From NCBI GenBank assembly GCA_002361655.1, contig DETM01000064.1, positions 1 to 11,088 on the forward strand: a stretch of DNA of 11,088 nucleotides. Reading direction: 5' to 3'. The translations under genes were made by a program, and so were the position numbers. Positions 1 through 6,148 of this stretch are shown piece after piece. The notes under the pieces were generated by a model. The model searched no databases. It saw nothing but the letters and a program-made list of their open reading frames with translations, and was not told the origin of the DNA. Origin of the DNA: Prevotella sp. UBA3288. Lineage in GTDB: Bacteria; Bacteroidota; Bacteroidia; Bacteroidales; Bacteroidaceae. The stretch's first letter is position 1; every line of letters begins with the position of its first letter.

Positions 1-60
1 TTTGCTTTCTTTTCTTCTTTCTTTTCTTCTTTATTTTTTTTCTTTTATCCTTTCTTCTTA
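1..60 (-). promoter_or_regulatory. polypurine tract, possible leader of an off-window gene
   Basis: Almost every base is C or T on the plus strand, so the minus strand is a purine run rich in AAAGAAGAAAAG with one AAAGGATAA (45-53). The leader just before the small exported gene at 10344-10706 looks similar, ending in a purine-rich stretch and containing GGATAA words. I infer that a minus-strand gene may start just outside the window to the left, with this as its untranslated leader. A simple low-complexity spacer is the alternative. Confidence 0.3.
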
Positions 61-165
61 ATACAGATGATACAGATAATACAGATATATTTAAAACTTT
101 TATCGCGCGTACCGCGCGTACGCGGTACGCGATGGGGTTTCAGAAAACATCTGTATCATCTGTAT
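61..165. repeat. nested inverted repeat (17-bp outer arms, 11-bp inner hairpin)
   Basis: The outer arms are ATACAGATGATACAGAT at 61-77 and its exact reverse complement at 149-165, 71 bp apart. Nested inside is a perfect 11-bp stem, CGCGTACCGCG (106-116) and CGCGGTACGCG (121-131), with a 4-base CGTA loop. The right outer arm is also the last codons of the VapE-like remnant (ACA and GAT codons encoding a Thr/Asp-rich tail), so the left arm repeats coding sequence in inverted form. No T-run follows the inner hairpin on either strand, so a simple intrinsic terminator is not well supported. It may instead be the end of the mobile cassette that brought in the remnant. Confidence 0.7.
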
Positions 166-601
166 CTGTATTGTCGGAGGCTGCTGCCAAAGCCATACGT
201 AGCGAACGCATCTCCTCGGCCGACCGGCGCACGACGATATAACCCCGGACATTGCGCATGGTACGCCGTTTGAAGCCCAGTTCGACAAAGGCACGCCCCA
301 GCAGCACAGAGGACAGTTTCTGTGCGATGTTGGCACTGATAATCTGCAACGCCAGAGCCACGGGCATAAACTCCCCCGCCCCCTGCTCGCCTATCAAGAC
401 CAGTATCACGTTGTTCACCACCTCGCCGTCGAGCCAGGCCGCCACCATGCCCACCAGCCATTTCTTCAGGTAGCGTGCGAAGCGCACCTGCTCCTCCACC
501 TCGCCCTTGACCGTCACGCTCACCGACAGGCCCAGTATGTAGTCGTCACCGTCCCACGGCGGCAGGTGGTCCAGGTAGGCAGCGAAGGTATTGATGTGCA
601 G
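140..601 (-). pseudogene. remnant of a VapE-like P-loop ATPase gene, N-terminally truncated and internally deleted
   Basis: An open frame of 153 codons ends at a TGA at 140-142 but has no ATG; the only usable start would be the GTG at 521-523, well inside the conserved region. The 5' part reads like the region before the P-loop of the VapE/primase-helicase family common in Bacteroidales (a YLDHLPPWDG segment, then KKWLVGMVAAWLD, then VILVLIGEQGAG). A VapE-type P-loop should continue with K-[ST]. Instead, after the GAG codon at 371-373, the frame passes straight into what looks like the family's C-terminal domain (GRAFVELGFKRR, then RGYIVV) and a Thr/Asp-rich tail. The ATPase core is therefore missing, with the join near 371-376 inside the Walker A motif. 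Its 5' end lies 7 bp from the uxaA stop. The family call is from remembered family features; the truncation is seen directly. No activity is expected. Confidence 0.62.
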
Positions 602-608
602 TCAGGCA

Positions 609-2105
609 TCAGAGGGTGACGCCATTCTTGAAAATCGAAATCTCGCTATAGCCGTTCTCCTCGTTACGGGCCTTCTCGCCACTGGCCACGCTGAGCACCT
701 TGTCGATGAACTCAGGCACCAGTTCGTCCATCGTCCGTCCGGTGACCAACTGACCGGCAGAGAAGTCCACCCAGTTGGGCTTGCGTGCTGCCAGGGTGGG
801 ATTGGTAGCAATCTTCATAGTTGGTACGAAGGTGCCGAAAGGCGTGCCGCGACCAGTAGTGAAGAGCACCAGGTGGCAGCCGCATGAAGCCAGGGCGGTG
901 GCGGCTACGAGGTCGTTGCCGGGAGCGGAGAGCAGGTTGAGACCGTTGTTCTGCAGACGGTCGCCATACTCCATCACGCCGCTGACCGGAGCGCGTCCAC
1001 ACTTCTGGGTGCATCCCAGGGCTTTGTCCTCAAGCGTAGAGATACCGCCGGCCTTGTTGCCCGGACTGGGATTTTCGCCGACGGGCTCGCCATGACTGAG
1101 GAAATACTCCTTGAAGTTGTTGATCATCGAGACCGTCTTGTCGAACAGTTCGGACGTCTCGCAACGGTTCATCAGGATGGTCTCTGCGCCAAACATCTCG
1201 GGCACCTCGGTCAGCACGCTGGTGCCGCCCTGGGCCACGAGCCAGTCGCTGAACTCGCCAACGAGCGGGTTGGCCGTGATGCCGCTGAAGCCGTCAGAGC
1301 CGCCACACTTCAGACCGACGCGCAGTTTGGCGACAGGCACCTCTGTACGCACGTCCTTGCTGGCGATGGCATAGAGTTCGCGCAGGATGTCCATACCGGC
1401 CTCCACCTCGTCGCCATCGACCTGCTGGGTGACGAGCAGACGGATGCGGTCTTTGTCGTAGTCGCCAAGCATCTGCATGAACTGGTCGGGCTGGTTGTTC
1501 TCGCATCCCAGCGACAGTACGAGCACGGCACCGGCATTGGGGTGGAGCACGATGTCGCGCAGCACCTTGCGTGTGTTCTCGTGGTCGCCGGAGAGTTGCG
1601 AGCAGCCGTAGTTGTGGTGCCAGGCATGGATGCCATCGATATTCTTGCAGCCGGTCTCGTGTATGAAGCGGTGAACCAACTTCTCGGCAACGCCATTGAC
1701 GCAGCCCACGGTAGGCACAATCCATATCTCGTTGCGCACACCGACATCGCCGTTCTTACGTACATAGCCTTTAAAGGTGCGGTTTTCCTTTTTTATATTA
1801 AGTACCTCGTTTACAGGATTGTATGTATATTCAAGCGTACCAGACAGATTGGTCTTCAGATTGTTCTCGTTGACCCATGCGCCAGCCTTCAGGTCTTTGC
1901 GGGCATGACCGATGGGATAGCCATACTTGATGATGTTCTCGCCTTCCTTCACATCGCGCAGCAGCACCTTGTGACCGGCAGGCACATCTTCGGCCAGCAC
2001 CACACGCTCGCCACCAGCCTCGATGACGTCGCCCTTCTTCTTTGGTTGCAGACAGACCACCACCGAATCGGCAGGGTTGATTTTCAGATAAGTTTTTAGT
2101 TCCAT
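609..2105 (-). CDS. uxaA: altronate dehydratase
   Basis: Predicted to dehydrate D-altronate to 2-keto-3-deoxy-D-gluconate in the cytoplasm, a step of galacturonate (hexuronate) catabolism; family members use a divalent metal such as Fe2+ or Mn2+. The 498-residue product is close to the usual full length of UxaA. An N-terminal SAF-type domain spans roughly residues 1-75. The catalytic UxaA domain follows, with TVGCVNG (132-138), HNYGCSQL (164-171), SLGCENNQPDQF (198-209), KCGGSDGFSG (267-276), GNKAGG (349-354) and a C-terminal GRGTPFGTFVPT (418-429). The related galactarate dehydratase GarD shares this architecture, so a different aldarate or aldonate substrate is possible. The ATG at 2105 is the natural start and gives an intact SAF domain. 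The gene lies 59 bp after the LacI-type regulator on the same strand; I see no TAnnTTTG promoter between them, so co-transcription is likely. Confidence 0.88.
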   Translation of the reverse strand: MELKTYLKINPADSVVVCLQPKKKGDVIEAGGERVVLAEDVPAGHKVLLRDVKEGENIIKYGYPIGHARKDLKAGAWVNENNLKTNLSGTLEYTYNPVNEVLNIKKENRTFKGYVRKNGDVGVRNEIWIVPTVGCVNGVAEKLVHRFIHETGCKNIDGIHAWHHNYGCSQLSGDHENTRKVLRDIVLHPNAGAVLVLSLGCENNQPDQFMQMLGDYDKDRIRLLVTQQVDGDEVEAGMDILRELYAIASKDVRTEVPVAKLRVGLKCGGSDGFSGITANPLVGEFSDWLVAQGGTSVLTEVPEMFGAETILMNRCETSELFDKTVSMINNFKEYFLSHGEPVGENPSPGNKAGGISTLEDKALGCTQKCGRAPVSGVMEYGDRLQNNGLNLLSAPGNDLVAATALASCGCHLVLFTTGRGTPFGTFVPTMKIATNPTLAARKPNWVDFSAGQLVTGRTMDELVPEFIDKVLSVASGEKARNEENGYSEISIFKNGVTL

Positions 2106-2126
2106 AGTTTGTATTTGTTAGTTTTT

Positions 2127-2150
2127 TCCTATTTAAATTTATCCTATTTA
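2127..2150 (-). promoter_or_regulatory. 9-bp direct repeat in the uxaA leader
   Basis: The 59-bp gap between the regulator and uxaA is very AT-rich and holds TCCTATTTA twice on the plus strand, at 2127-2135 and 2142-2150, exactly 15 bp apart. On the coding strand this is TAAATAGGA repeated in the 5' leader of uxaA. It could be a site for a regulator that binds one face of the helix, or a translation-enhancing AT-rich leader. I see no inverted-repeat LacI-type operator here. Function is unknown. Confidence 0.35.
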
Positions 2151-2164
2151 TATATTAAGGTAGT

Positions 2165-3235
2165 TCATCCGATGTTCGTACGGCGGTAGAACTCGATGTT
2201 CTCCCGGGTCAGCAGTTCTATGGGCATATAGTTCACCGGATTGACCTCCTTGCGCAGCACGATGGCCTGGAAGAGAGTCTCCACACAAGCATAGCCCTGC
2301 ATATAGGCATGCTGGGCGATGAGAAATGAGATGCTGCCCTGGCGCACACACTCTGCATTCTTGGGCACCATGTCGTAGCCCATGATCTGCACATTGCGCC
2401 GGTTGGTGCGCAACAAGAACTCGCCCACGAGATGAGCCTTCGAGTTGAAGGTAATGCAGTGGTGCAGATGGGGATGCTCTTCGAAGAAGCGCTCGAGAAT
2501 CTTGTCGAGTTCCTCCTTCTTGCCCCCCATAGGCAGGTTCAACTCCGTAATCTTCACCTTGGGGAAATGGTCTTTCATATAGTGACGAAAGCCCGTCTCA
2601 CGGTTCGACTGCTGTTTGGAACCGATATGTCCGTTCTTCAGTTGCTTCATCAGCATGATTTCCTTTTCCTGCGAGGCTATGAGCATCAGCATCCGTGCGG
2701 CAAAATAGCCGCTCTGGAAGGAGTCCTGGCCAAAGAAAGCCAGCGGCTTCAGGTCGGGCAGATAAGAGTCGAGCAGAATGAAGGGAATGTTCTGCTCGGC
2801 CAGTTCGTCGGTAAGGGCACGCGTCAATTCCAGTTTGGCAGGCACGACAATGACGCCGTCGGGCTTCAAGTCACGGCATTCTACAGCCGCCTTGACGAAG
2901 GTAGGTTCGTTGAAGCGCTCGTAGAAGAGAATCTTCAGCGACACATGGAAATCGCGCCGGCGGGCCGTTGCAGCCGTCACGCCCTCCTCGATCTCGTCCC
3001 AATAGGCCTCGCTGTCGTGCTTGGGCATGATGCACACGAACGTATAATCCTTATTATATGCCAATGCCGAGGCGTAGACATTAGGCTGATAATCCATTTC
3101 GGCCAGCGCCTGCTCTACCCGCTCCCGGGCACTCTTCGACACGTTTGGACGGTCGTGAAGCACACGGTCGACGGTTCCGACAGATACCCCGGCACGCTCG
3201 GCGATATCCTTTATTCTGATCTTTTCTGTTGCCAT
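2165..3235 (-). CDS. LacI-family transcriptional regulator, probably of hexuronate genes
   Basis: A 356-residue protein of usual LacI-family length. The N-terminal helix-turn-helix and hinge span about residues 6-60, with IKDIAERAGVSVGTVDRVL matching the LacI recognition segment (residues 8-26) and YQPNVYASALA standing for the hinge helix. The GTVDRVL wording, rather than the more common ATVSRVL, marks a variant recognition helix. The rest is a periplasmic-binding-protein-like effector domain. I chose the ATG at 3235: a longer reading would begin at a TTG at 3256 that lies inside the TACCTTTGC promoter element and so is probably not transcribed. The protein probably senses a sugar acid and controls the downstream altronate dehydratase gene; the effector cannot be read from sequence. 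Confidence 0.85.
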   Translation of the reverse strand: MATEKIRIKDIAERAGVSVGTVDRVLHDRPNVSKSARERVEQALAEMDYQPNVYASALAYNKDYTFVCIMPKHDSEAYWDEIEEGVTAATARRRDFHVSLKILFYERFNEPTFVKAAVECRDLKPDGVIVVPAKLELTRALTDELAEQNIPFILLDSYLPDLKPLAFFGQDSFQSGYFAARMLMLIASQEKEIMLMKQLKNGHIGSKQQSNRETGFRHYMKDHFPKVKITELNLPMGGKKEELDKILERFFEEHPHLHHCITFNSKAHLVGEFLLRTNRRNVQIMGYDMVPKNAECVRQGSISFLIAQHAYMQGYACVETLFQAIVLRKEVNPVNYMPIELLTRENIEFYRRTNIG

Positions 3236-3252
3236 TTCGCTTGTATTTCCGT

Positions 3253-3285
3253 GCAAAGGTATGAAAAAAAAATCAAATTAGCAAA
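3253..3285 (-). promoter_or_regulatory. Bacteroidota-type promoter for the LacI-family gene
   Basis: On the minus strand the -7 element TACCTTTGC occupies 3261-3253. A TTTG at 3285-3282 lies upstream with a 20-base spacer, which fits the TTTG (-33) and TAnnTTTG (-7) consensus of the Bacteroidota primary sigma factor. The start codon at 3235 is only 17 bases past the -7 element, so the leader is very short. Confidence 0.75.
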
Positions 3286-3331
3286 GAAGATAGCATAACT
3301 TGTTGCGCCGAACTGTTAAAGGATGTTATCT

Positions 3332-3351
3332 GGAAAAAGTTTCCGCCGAAA
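3332..3351. repeat. overlapping small inverted repeats between divergent promoters
   Basis: GGAAA-AAG-TTTCC (3332-3344) is a perfect 5-bp inverted repeat with a 3-base centre. Its right half is reused in TTTC-CGCC-GAAA (3340-3351), followed on the plus strand by a run of seven Ts. It sits between the minus-strand regulator promoter and the plus-strand tRNA promoter. It could be an operator for the regulator or a weak transcript end. The arms are short enough to occur by chance. Confidence 0.25.
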
Positions 3352-3377
3352 GATTTTTTTATTTGAAGAAAAAGTCA

Positions 3378-3386
3378 TACCTTTGC
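3378..3386 (+). promoter_or_regulatory. -7 element of the tRNA-Asp promoter
   Basis: TACCTTTGC matches the Bacteroidota -7 consensus exactly and lies 27 bases before the first tRNA-Asp gene. A TTTG at 3362-3365 is only 12 bases upstream, too close for a normal -33 box, so the -33 element is weak or absent, as is often the case. This is the only plus-strand promoter I can recognise ahead of the tRNAs and the six-gene run that follows. Confidence 0.7.
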
Positions 3387-3413
3387 ACCCGCTAAACAGA
3401 ACGAGAGCACACT

Positions 3414-3487
3414 GGTGCGTTAGTTCAGTAGGTTAGAATGCCAGCCTGTCACGCTGGAGGTCACGAGTTCGAGCCTCGTACGCACCG
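3414..3487 (+). tRNA. tRNA-Asp (GTC)
   Basis: A complete 74-base cloverleaf without an encoded CCA tail. The 7-bp acceptor stem is GGTGCGT with ACGCACC (3480-3486), and the discriminator base is G. The D arm contains AGTTCAGTAGGTTAGAA. The anticodon stem is CCAGC/GCTGG around a CTGTCAC loop with anticodon GTC, and the T arm has GTTCGAG. The G discriminator and GTC anticodon are both identity elements for aspartate. An identical copy follows 42 bp later. Confidence 0.97.
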
Positions 3488-3529
3488 CCTGCACTCTCTG
3501 ACTGCGAAGCAAAGCAAACATCACGGTTT

Positions 3530-3603
3530 GGTGCGTTAGTTCAGTAGGTTAGAATGCCAGCCTGTCACGCTGGAGGTCACGAGTTCGAGCCTCGTACGCA
3601 CCG
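3530..3603 (+). tRNA. tRNA-Asp (GTC), second identical copy
   Basis: All 74 bases match the copy at 3414-3487, with the same acceptor stem, GTC anticodon and G discriminator. The copies repeat every 116 bp with an unrelated 42-bp spacer that holds no promoter I can see, so both are probably processed from one transcript. The intrinsic terminator follows 7 bp after the 3' end. Confidence 0.97.
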
Positions 3604-3610
3604 CAAGAAA

Positions 3611-3646
3611 AAAGGCTCATTGATTTTCAGGAATCGATGGGCTTTT
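3611..3646 (+). terminator. intrinsic terminator after the tRNA-Asp pair
   Basis: Arms 3611-3625 and 3632-3646 can form 15 consecutive pairs, three of them G-U, around a six-base TTCAGG loop. The right arm ends in TTTT and the left arm begins in an A tract, so the hairpin could work on either strand. It lies 7 bp after the second tRNA and 21 bp before the next start codon. Because no separate promoter is visible for the six-gene run, it may act as a leaky terminator or attenuator. Confidence 0.8.
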
Positions 3647-3667
3647 CAACTATTAAAGACTAAAGAT

Positions 3668-4312
3668 ATGAATAAAACGACCCTAAGACTGACGACACTC
3701 ATCACACTACTTCTTCTGATGACCGGCCACTGCATGGCACAGGACAAAACGCTCATGGCCACGCTCTACCCTCAGTTCAAGCCAGCCGTCATTAAACTGA
3801 CCGATGGCCGCACCATCACCAACTCGCTGACTAACGTGTTTCTCAAGAACAGCAGCCTGCTCTATATGCATAACACCTATACGATGGAGGCTAATATGGA
3901 CAATATCGTCAAGGTGGACTTCGACGACCGCTCGTTTGTGAACATTAAAAACCAACTGGCCACCGTCGTCGACACCGTGGACAGCAACGTGCTCTACCGT
4001 ATCGACTATCTGGACATAGACGCCTACAAGACCAACCTGAAGAATAACATGCAACTGTCCAACTTCTCGGTCACCGACTTCGTCAACGTAGATGCCGTCG
4101 ACCTGAGCAACGAAGAAGACCGCAAACTGCCGCTCGTACATAAATATTATATGTTATACAACGGCAAACTCGTTTTCGTGCATGAACGTGACATTCAACG
4201 GGAACTGAACAAGGAGCAGAAGCGCCGGTTCAAGACCATCATCAGCATGCCCGACTTCACGTGGGTCGACGATGCCTGCGTCCTGAGACTGCTCAGGGCT
4301 ATCTCCGACTAA
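3668..4312 (+). CDS. exported protein of unknown function, first gene of the clpS-clpA-aat run
   Basis: I do not recognise this 214-residue protein. It starts with a Sec signal peptide: a basic MNKTTLR, then a hydrophobic core (LITLLLLMTG), then a likely cut after Ala24 in CMA-QDK. The mature part is about 190 residues, probably periplasmic or surface-exposed, and begins with a stretch that looks like repeated beta strands (AVIKLTDGRTI, SSLLYMHNTYTM, IVKVDFDDRSFVNI), ending in a charged helical C-terminus. The ATG at 3668 gives a proper signal peptide; an upstream in-frame start would lie inside the tRNA. It is 28 bp before the coiled-coil gene on the same strand. An exported protein leading a run of cytoplasmic proteolysis genes is unexpected. 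The function is unknown; the gene itself is well supported by its signal peptide and packing. Confidence 0.8.
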   Translation: MNKTTLRLTTLITLLLLMTGHCMAQDKTLMATLYPQFKPAVIKLTDGRTITNSLTNVFLKNSSLLYMHNTYTMEANMDNIVKVDFDDRSFVNIKNQLATVVDTVDSNVLYRIDYLDIDAYKTNLKNNMQLSNFSVTDFVNVDAVDLSNEEDRKLPLVHKYYMLYNGKLVFVHERDIQRELNKEQKRRFKTIISMPDFTWVDDACVLRLLRAISD

Positions 4313-4340
4313 CCACAGAACCCCGAAAAACGCTGAATCT

Positions 4341-4739
4341 ATGACTATCAAGGACTACTACAACATGGCCATGAAAGTGGCCGACGAAGTGCTTAAGGAC
4401 CCCATGAAGGGCGTAGGCCAGATACTGAAAGACAAACTGGGCTACGAGAAAGGCCTCAAGGGATTCTTCTCAGACCCCTGGAACCTGCTGCTCCTGTCGC
4501 AACCGCTGGGACTGGCTGGCCGTGTGCTCTACAAGTACATGAAGAACAAGGAGCGTCAGCGCATGGAGATGGAGATGATGAAACGCAACATCATCGCCAA
4601 GCAGCAGGCCATCATCAAGAAGATGGAGGAAGAGAACATCCAGAACGAAGAGCAGAAGAAGAACATGCAGGAGACCATCGACTTCCTGCAGGAGACACTC
4701 GACCGGATTGAGGCAGCCCGTAAGAACAAGAAACCCTGA
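4341..4739 (+). CDS. small coiled-coil protein of unknown function
   Basis: A 132-residue protein with no family I recognise. Residues 1-45 look like short amphipathic helices (VADEVLKDPMKGVGQILKDK), residues 46-64 are fairly hydrophobic (PWNLLLLSQPLGLAGRVLY) and might touch a membrane or form a packing helix, and residues about 68-127 are a highly charged Met-, Glu- and Lys-rich coiled coil. There is no signal peptide, so it is probably cytoplasmic or membrane-associated. It ends 3 bp before the next gene, so the two are almost certainly translated from one message and may form a complex, since both contain a long N- or C-terminal coiled coil. This is inference from layout. Confidence 0.8.
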   Translation: MTIKDYYNMAMKVADEVLKDPMKGVGQILKDKLGYEKGLKGFFSDPWNLLLLSQPLGLAGRVLYKYMKNKERQRMEMEMMKRNIIAKQQAIIKKMEEENIQNEEQKKNMQETIDFLQETLDRIEAARKNKKP

Positions 4740-4742
4740 CCT

Positions 4743-6134
4743 ATGGACAAGAGACAATACGACTCCGACGACAAACGGACACTCCGCGTGCTGAAGATGC
4801 AGCAAGGCGACCTTGACCGGCTCACAGAGCAGACAGCCGGTCAGCAAGAGGCACTCGGCGAGATGGGCCAACGGCTCGATGAACTGAAACGCCGTGCCCG
4901 GGCCTTGGCCGAAAGCGAAGGCGTGGAGATGCCCGAGGAGCACCACCTCCCCACTCCACCGAAGCACGAACGGAAGAAGATGACACTCGACCAAGTGCCC
5001 GACTGGCACGATCTGGAAGAAAGGGCCCGCCAAGAGGGCATCGACAGCCACGTCAGCGTGGAAGACCTGCTCAGCGCCGAAGAGGTGGCCCAGGCATCAG
5101 CCCAGGTCAGGCGCATCTACGACGAGTTTGCCAAGCGCACTGGCCTCACGAGGCGCGACGTGGCCTTCCTCGGAGTGGCCGGCAGCATACAGACGGCGCG
5201 ATGGGCCATGATTCCCAAACTGCTCAACAAGGCCGGCAAGTCTGGCAAAGTGCTTGCGGCACTGTCGCCATCGGCAATGGCCATGCTGGGCACTAAGCCT
5301 AAAGGCGACAAGGAACTGGCCGTCATCGACGAGGCCAACAAGGAGTTTCAGAGCGAGGCAGAAGGGGAAGTGCAGGAGATACACGGGGGCCATAAGTCGT
5401 GGGGCGAGATTCTTCAGGCCAAAGACCAACCGCCCACCAGAGCCTTCAACAACGAAGCCATGAACTGGATATTCGGACTGGTGAACGCCATCACCGGCAC
5501 GAAGACCGACAGCAATTTCAAGTCGGTAGACGAAACTGGAAAACCGGTAAAGACACCAGCCGTGCTGGCCGACGCTTTCAGCAGCATCAAGGAAGACCCG
5601 CGCCGGCTGGCAGCAGCCGTCTATGCCCTCTACGCCCAGGAGAAACTGGCCCACGGCGAGACCGTCGACATGCTGAAACCATTTACAGAGATGATGGCGC
5701 CACAGATGGAGAGCGAACTCTTCCAGAGCCAGATGCAGCAACTAGTTTCCGTCAACAGTCTCACACTGGTAGGACAGCAGGCCGCCATCCCCCTGGTCAT
5801 CAACATGGCCGTAGGACTGTTGCACGGTTTCATGTACAACCCCGACGTCGACGGCCCGCGAGCGTTCTACGATGCCCGCACCCGCAAAATCCTGCTCATG
5901 TCCAACCTGATGGCATCGAGCGGCAACGTGGCACTGACAGCCACCACCGAGGCCTGGATGAAACTCGATTTGGGCGGACTGCTGGTCACGGCGACACGGG
6001 CCATGCAGGACGTGTCGTACCTGACAGCCCTGGAGGACGAGTTTCTACGTCAGCACATGAACAAGGCACTGGAAAAAGAACTGCAGGACATCGACAGCCA
6101 CTTCCTCAACCTGCCGGCAGTCCAGCAACCCTAA
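4743..6134 (+). CDS. 463-residue protein of unknown function with N-terminal coiled coil
   Basis: I cannot place this protein in a family. Residues about 1-60 are a charged helix likely to form a coiled coil (DLDRLTEQTAG, MGQRLDELKRRAR). A proline-rich linker follows (about 62-80). Next comes a conserved-looking helical body: FAKRTGLTRRDVAFLGVAG (129-147), a segment around WGEILQAKDQPPTRAFNNEAM (220-240), and NWIFGLVNAITGTKTDSNF (241-259). A hydrophobic stretch near 338-364 (AAIPLVINMAVGLLHGF) and another near 409-421 could pack in a core or meet a membrane. No signal peptide, nuclease, protease or NTPase motif is visible. It starts 3 bp after the coiled-coil gene and ends 14 bp before clpS. 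A partner, adaptor or substrate role in ClpAP proteolysis is possible, but only the gene order supports it. Confidence 0.85.
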   Translation: MDKRQYDSDDKRTLRVLKMQQGDLDRLTEQTAGQQEALGEMGQRLDELKRRARALAESEGVEMPEEHHLPTPPKHERKKMTLDQVPDWHDLEERARQEGIDSHVSVEDLLSAEEVAQASAQVRRIYDEFAKRTGLTRRDVAFLGVAGSIQTARWAMIPKLLNKAGKSGKVLAALSPSAMAMLGTKPKGDKELAVIDEANKEFQSEAEGEVQEIHGGHKSWGEILQAKDQPPTRAFNNEAMNWIFGLVNAITGTKTDSNFKSVDETGKPVKTPAVLADAFSSIKEDPRRLAAAVYALYAQEKLAHGETVDMLKPFTEMMAPQMESELFQSQMQQLVSVNSLTLVGQQAAIPLVINMAVGLLHGFMYNPDVDGPRAFYDARTRKILLMSNLMASSGNVALTATTEAWMKLDLGGLLVTATRAMQDVSYLTALEDEFLRQHMNKALEKELQDIDSHFLNLPAVQQP

Positions 6135-6148
6135 CCTGACCTCAACCC

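Noticed and set aside
61..173. ACAGAT repeats as a possible CRISPR array
   Set aside because: Units are about 6-9 bases without unique spacers of constant length, and one side is coding for the Thr/Asp tail. There is no cas gene in the window.
1092..2099. 335-codon plus-strand open frame opposite uxaA
   Set aside because: It lies wholly antisense to a confidently identified dehydratase, its product is a Val/Leu/His-rich string with no family resemblance, and it is typical of GC-rich codon shadows.
2432..3298. 288-codon plus-strand open frame opposite the LacI-type gene
   Set aside because: It is antisense to a clear LacI-family protein and has no recognisable features. It also runs over that gene's promoter.
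3554..3667. Upstream extension of the exported protein, beginning inside tRNA-Asp
   Set aside because: The extra residues are translated tRNA and terminator sequence. The ATG at 3668 gives a standard signal peptide.
4470..5051. 193-codon minus-strand open frame
   Set aside because: It spans two plus-strand coiled-coil genes and its Leu/Val/His-rich product is a mirror of Glu/Lys/Gln codons.
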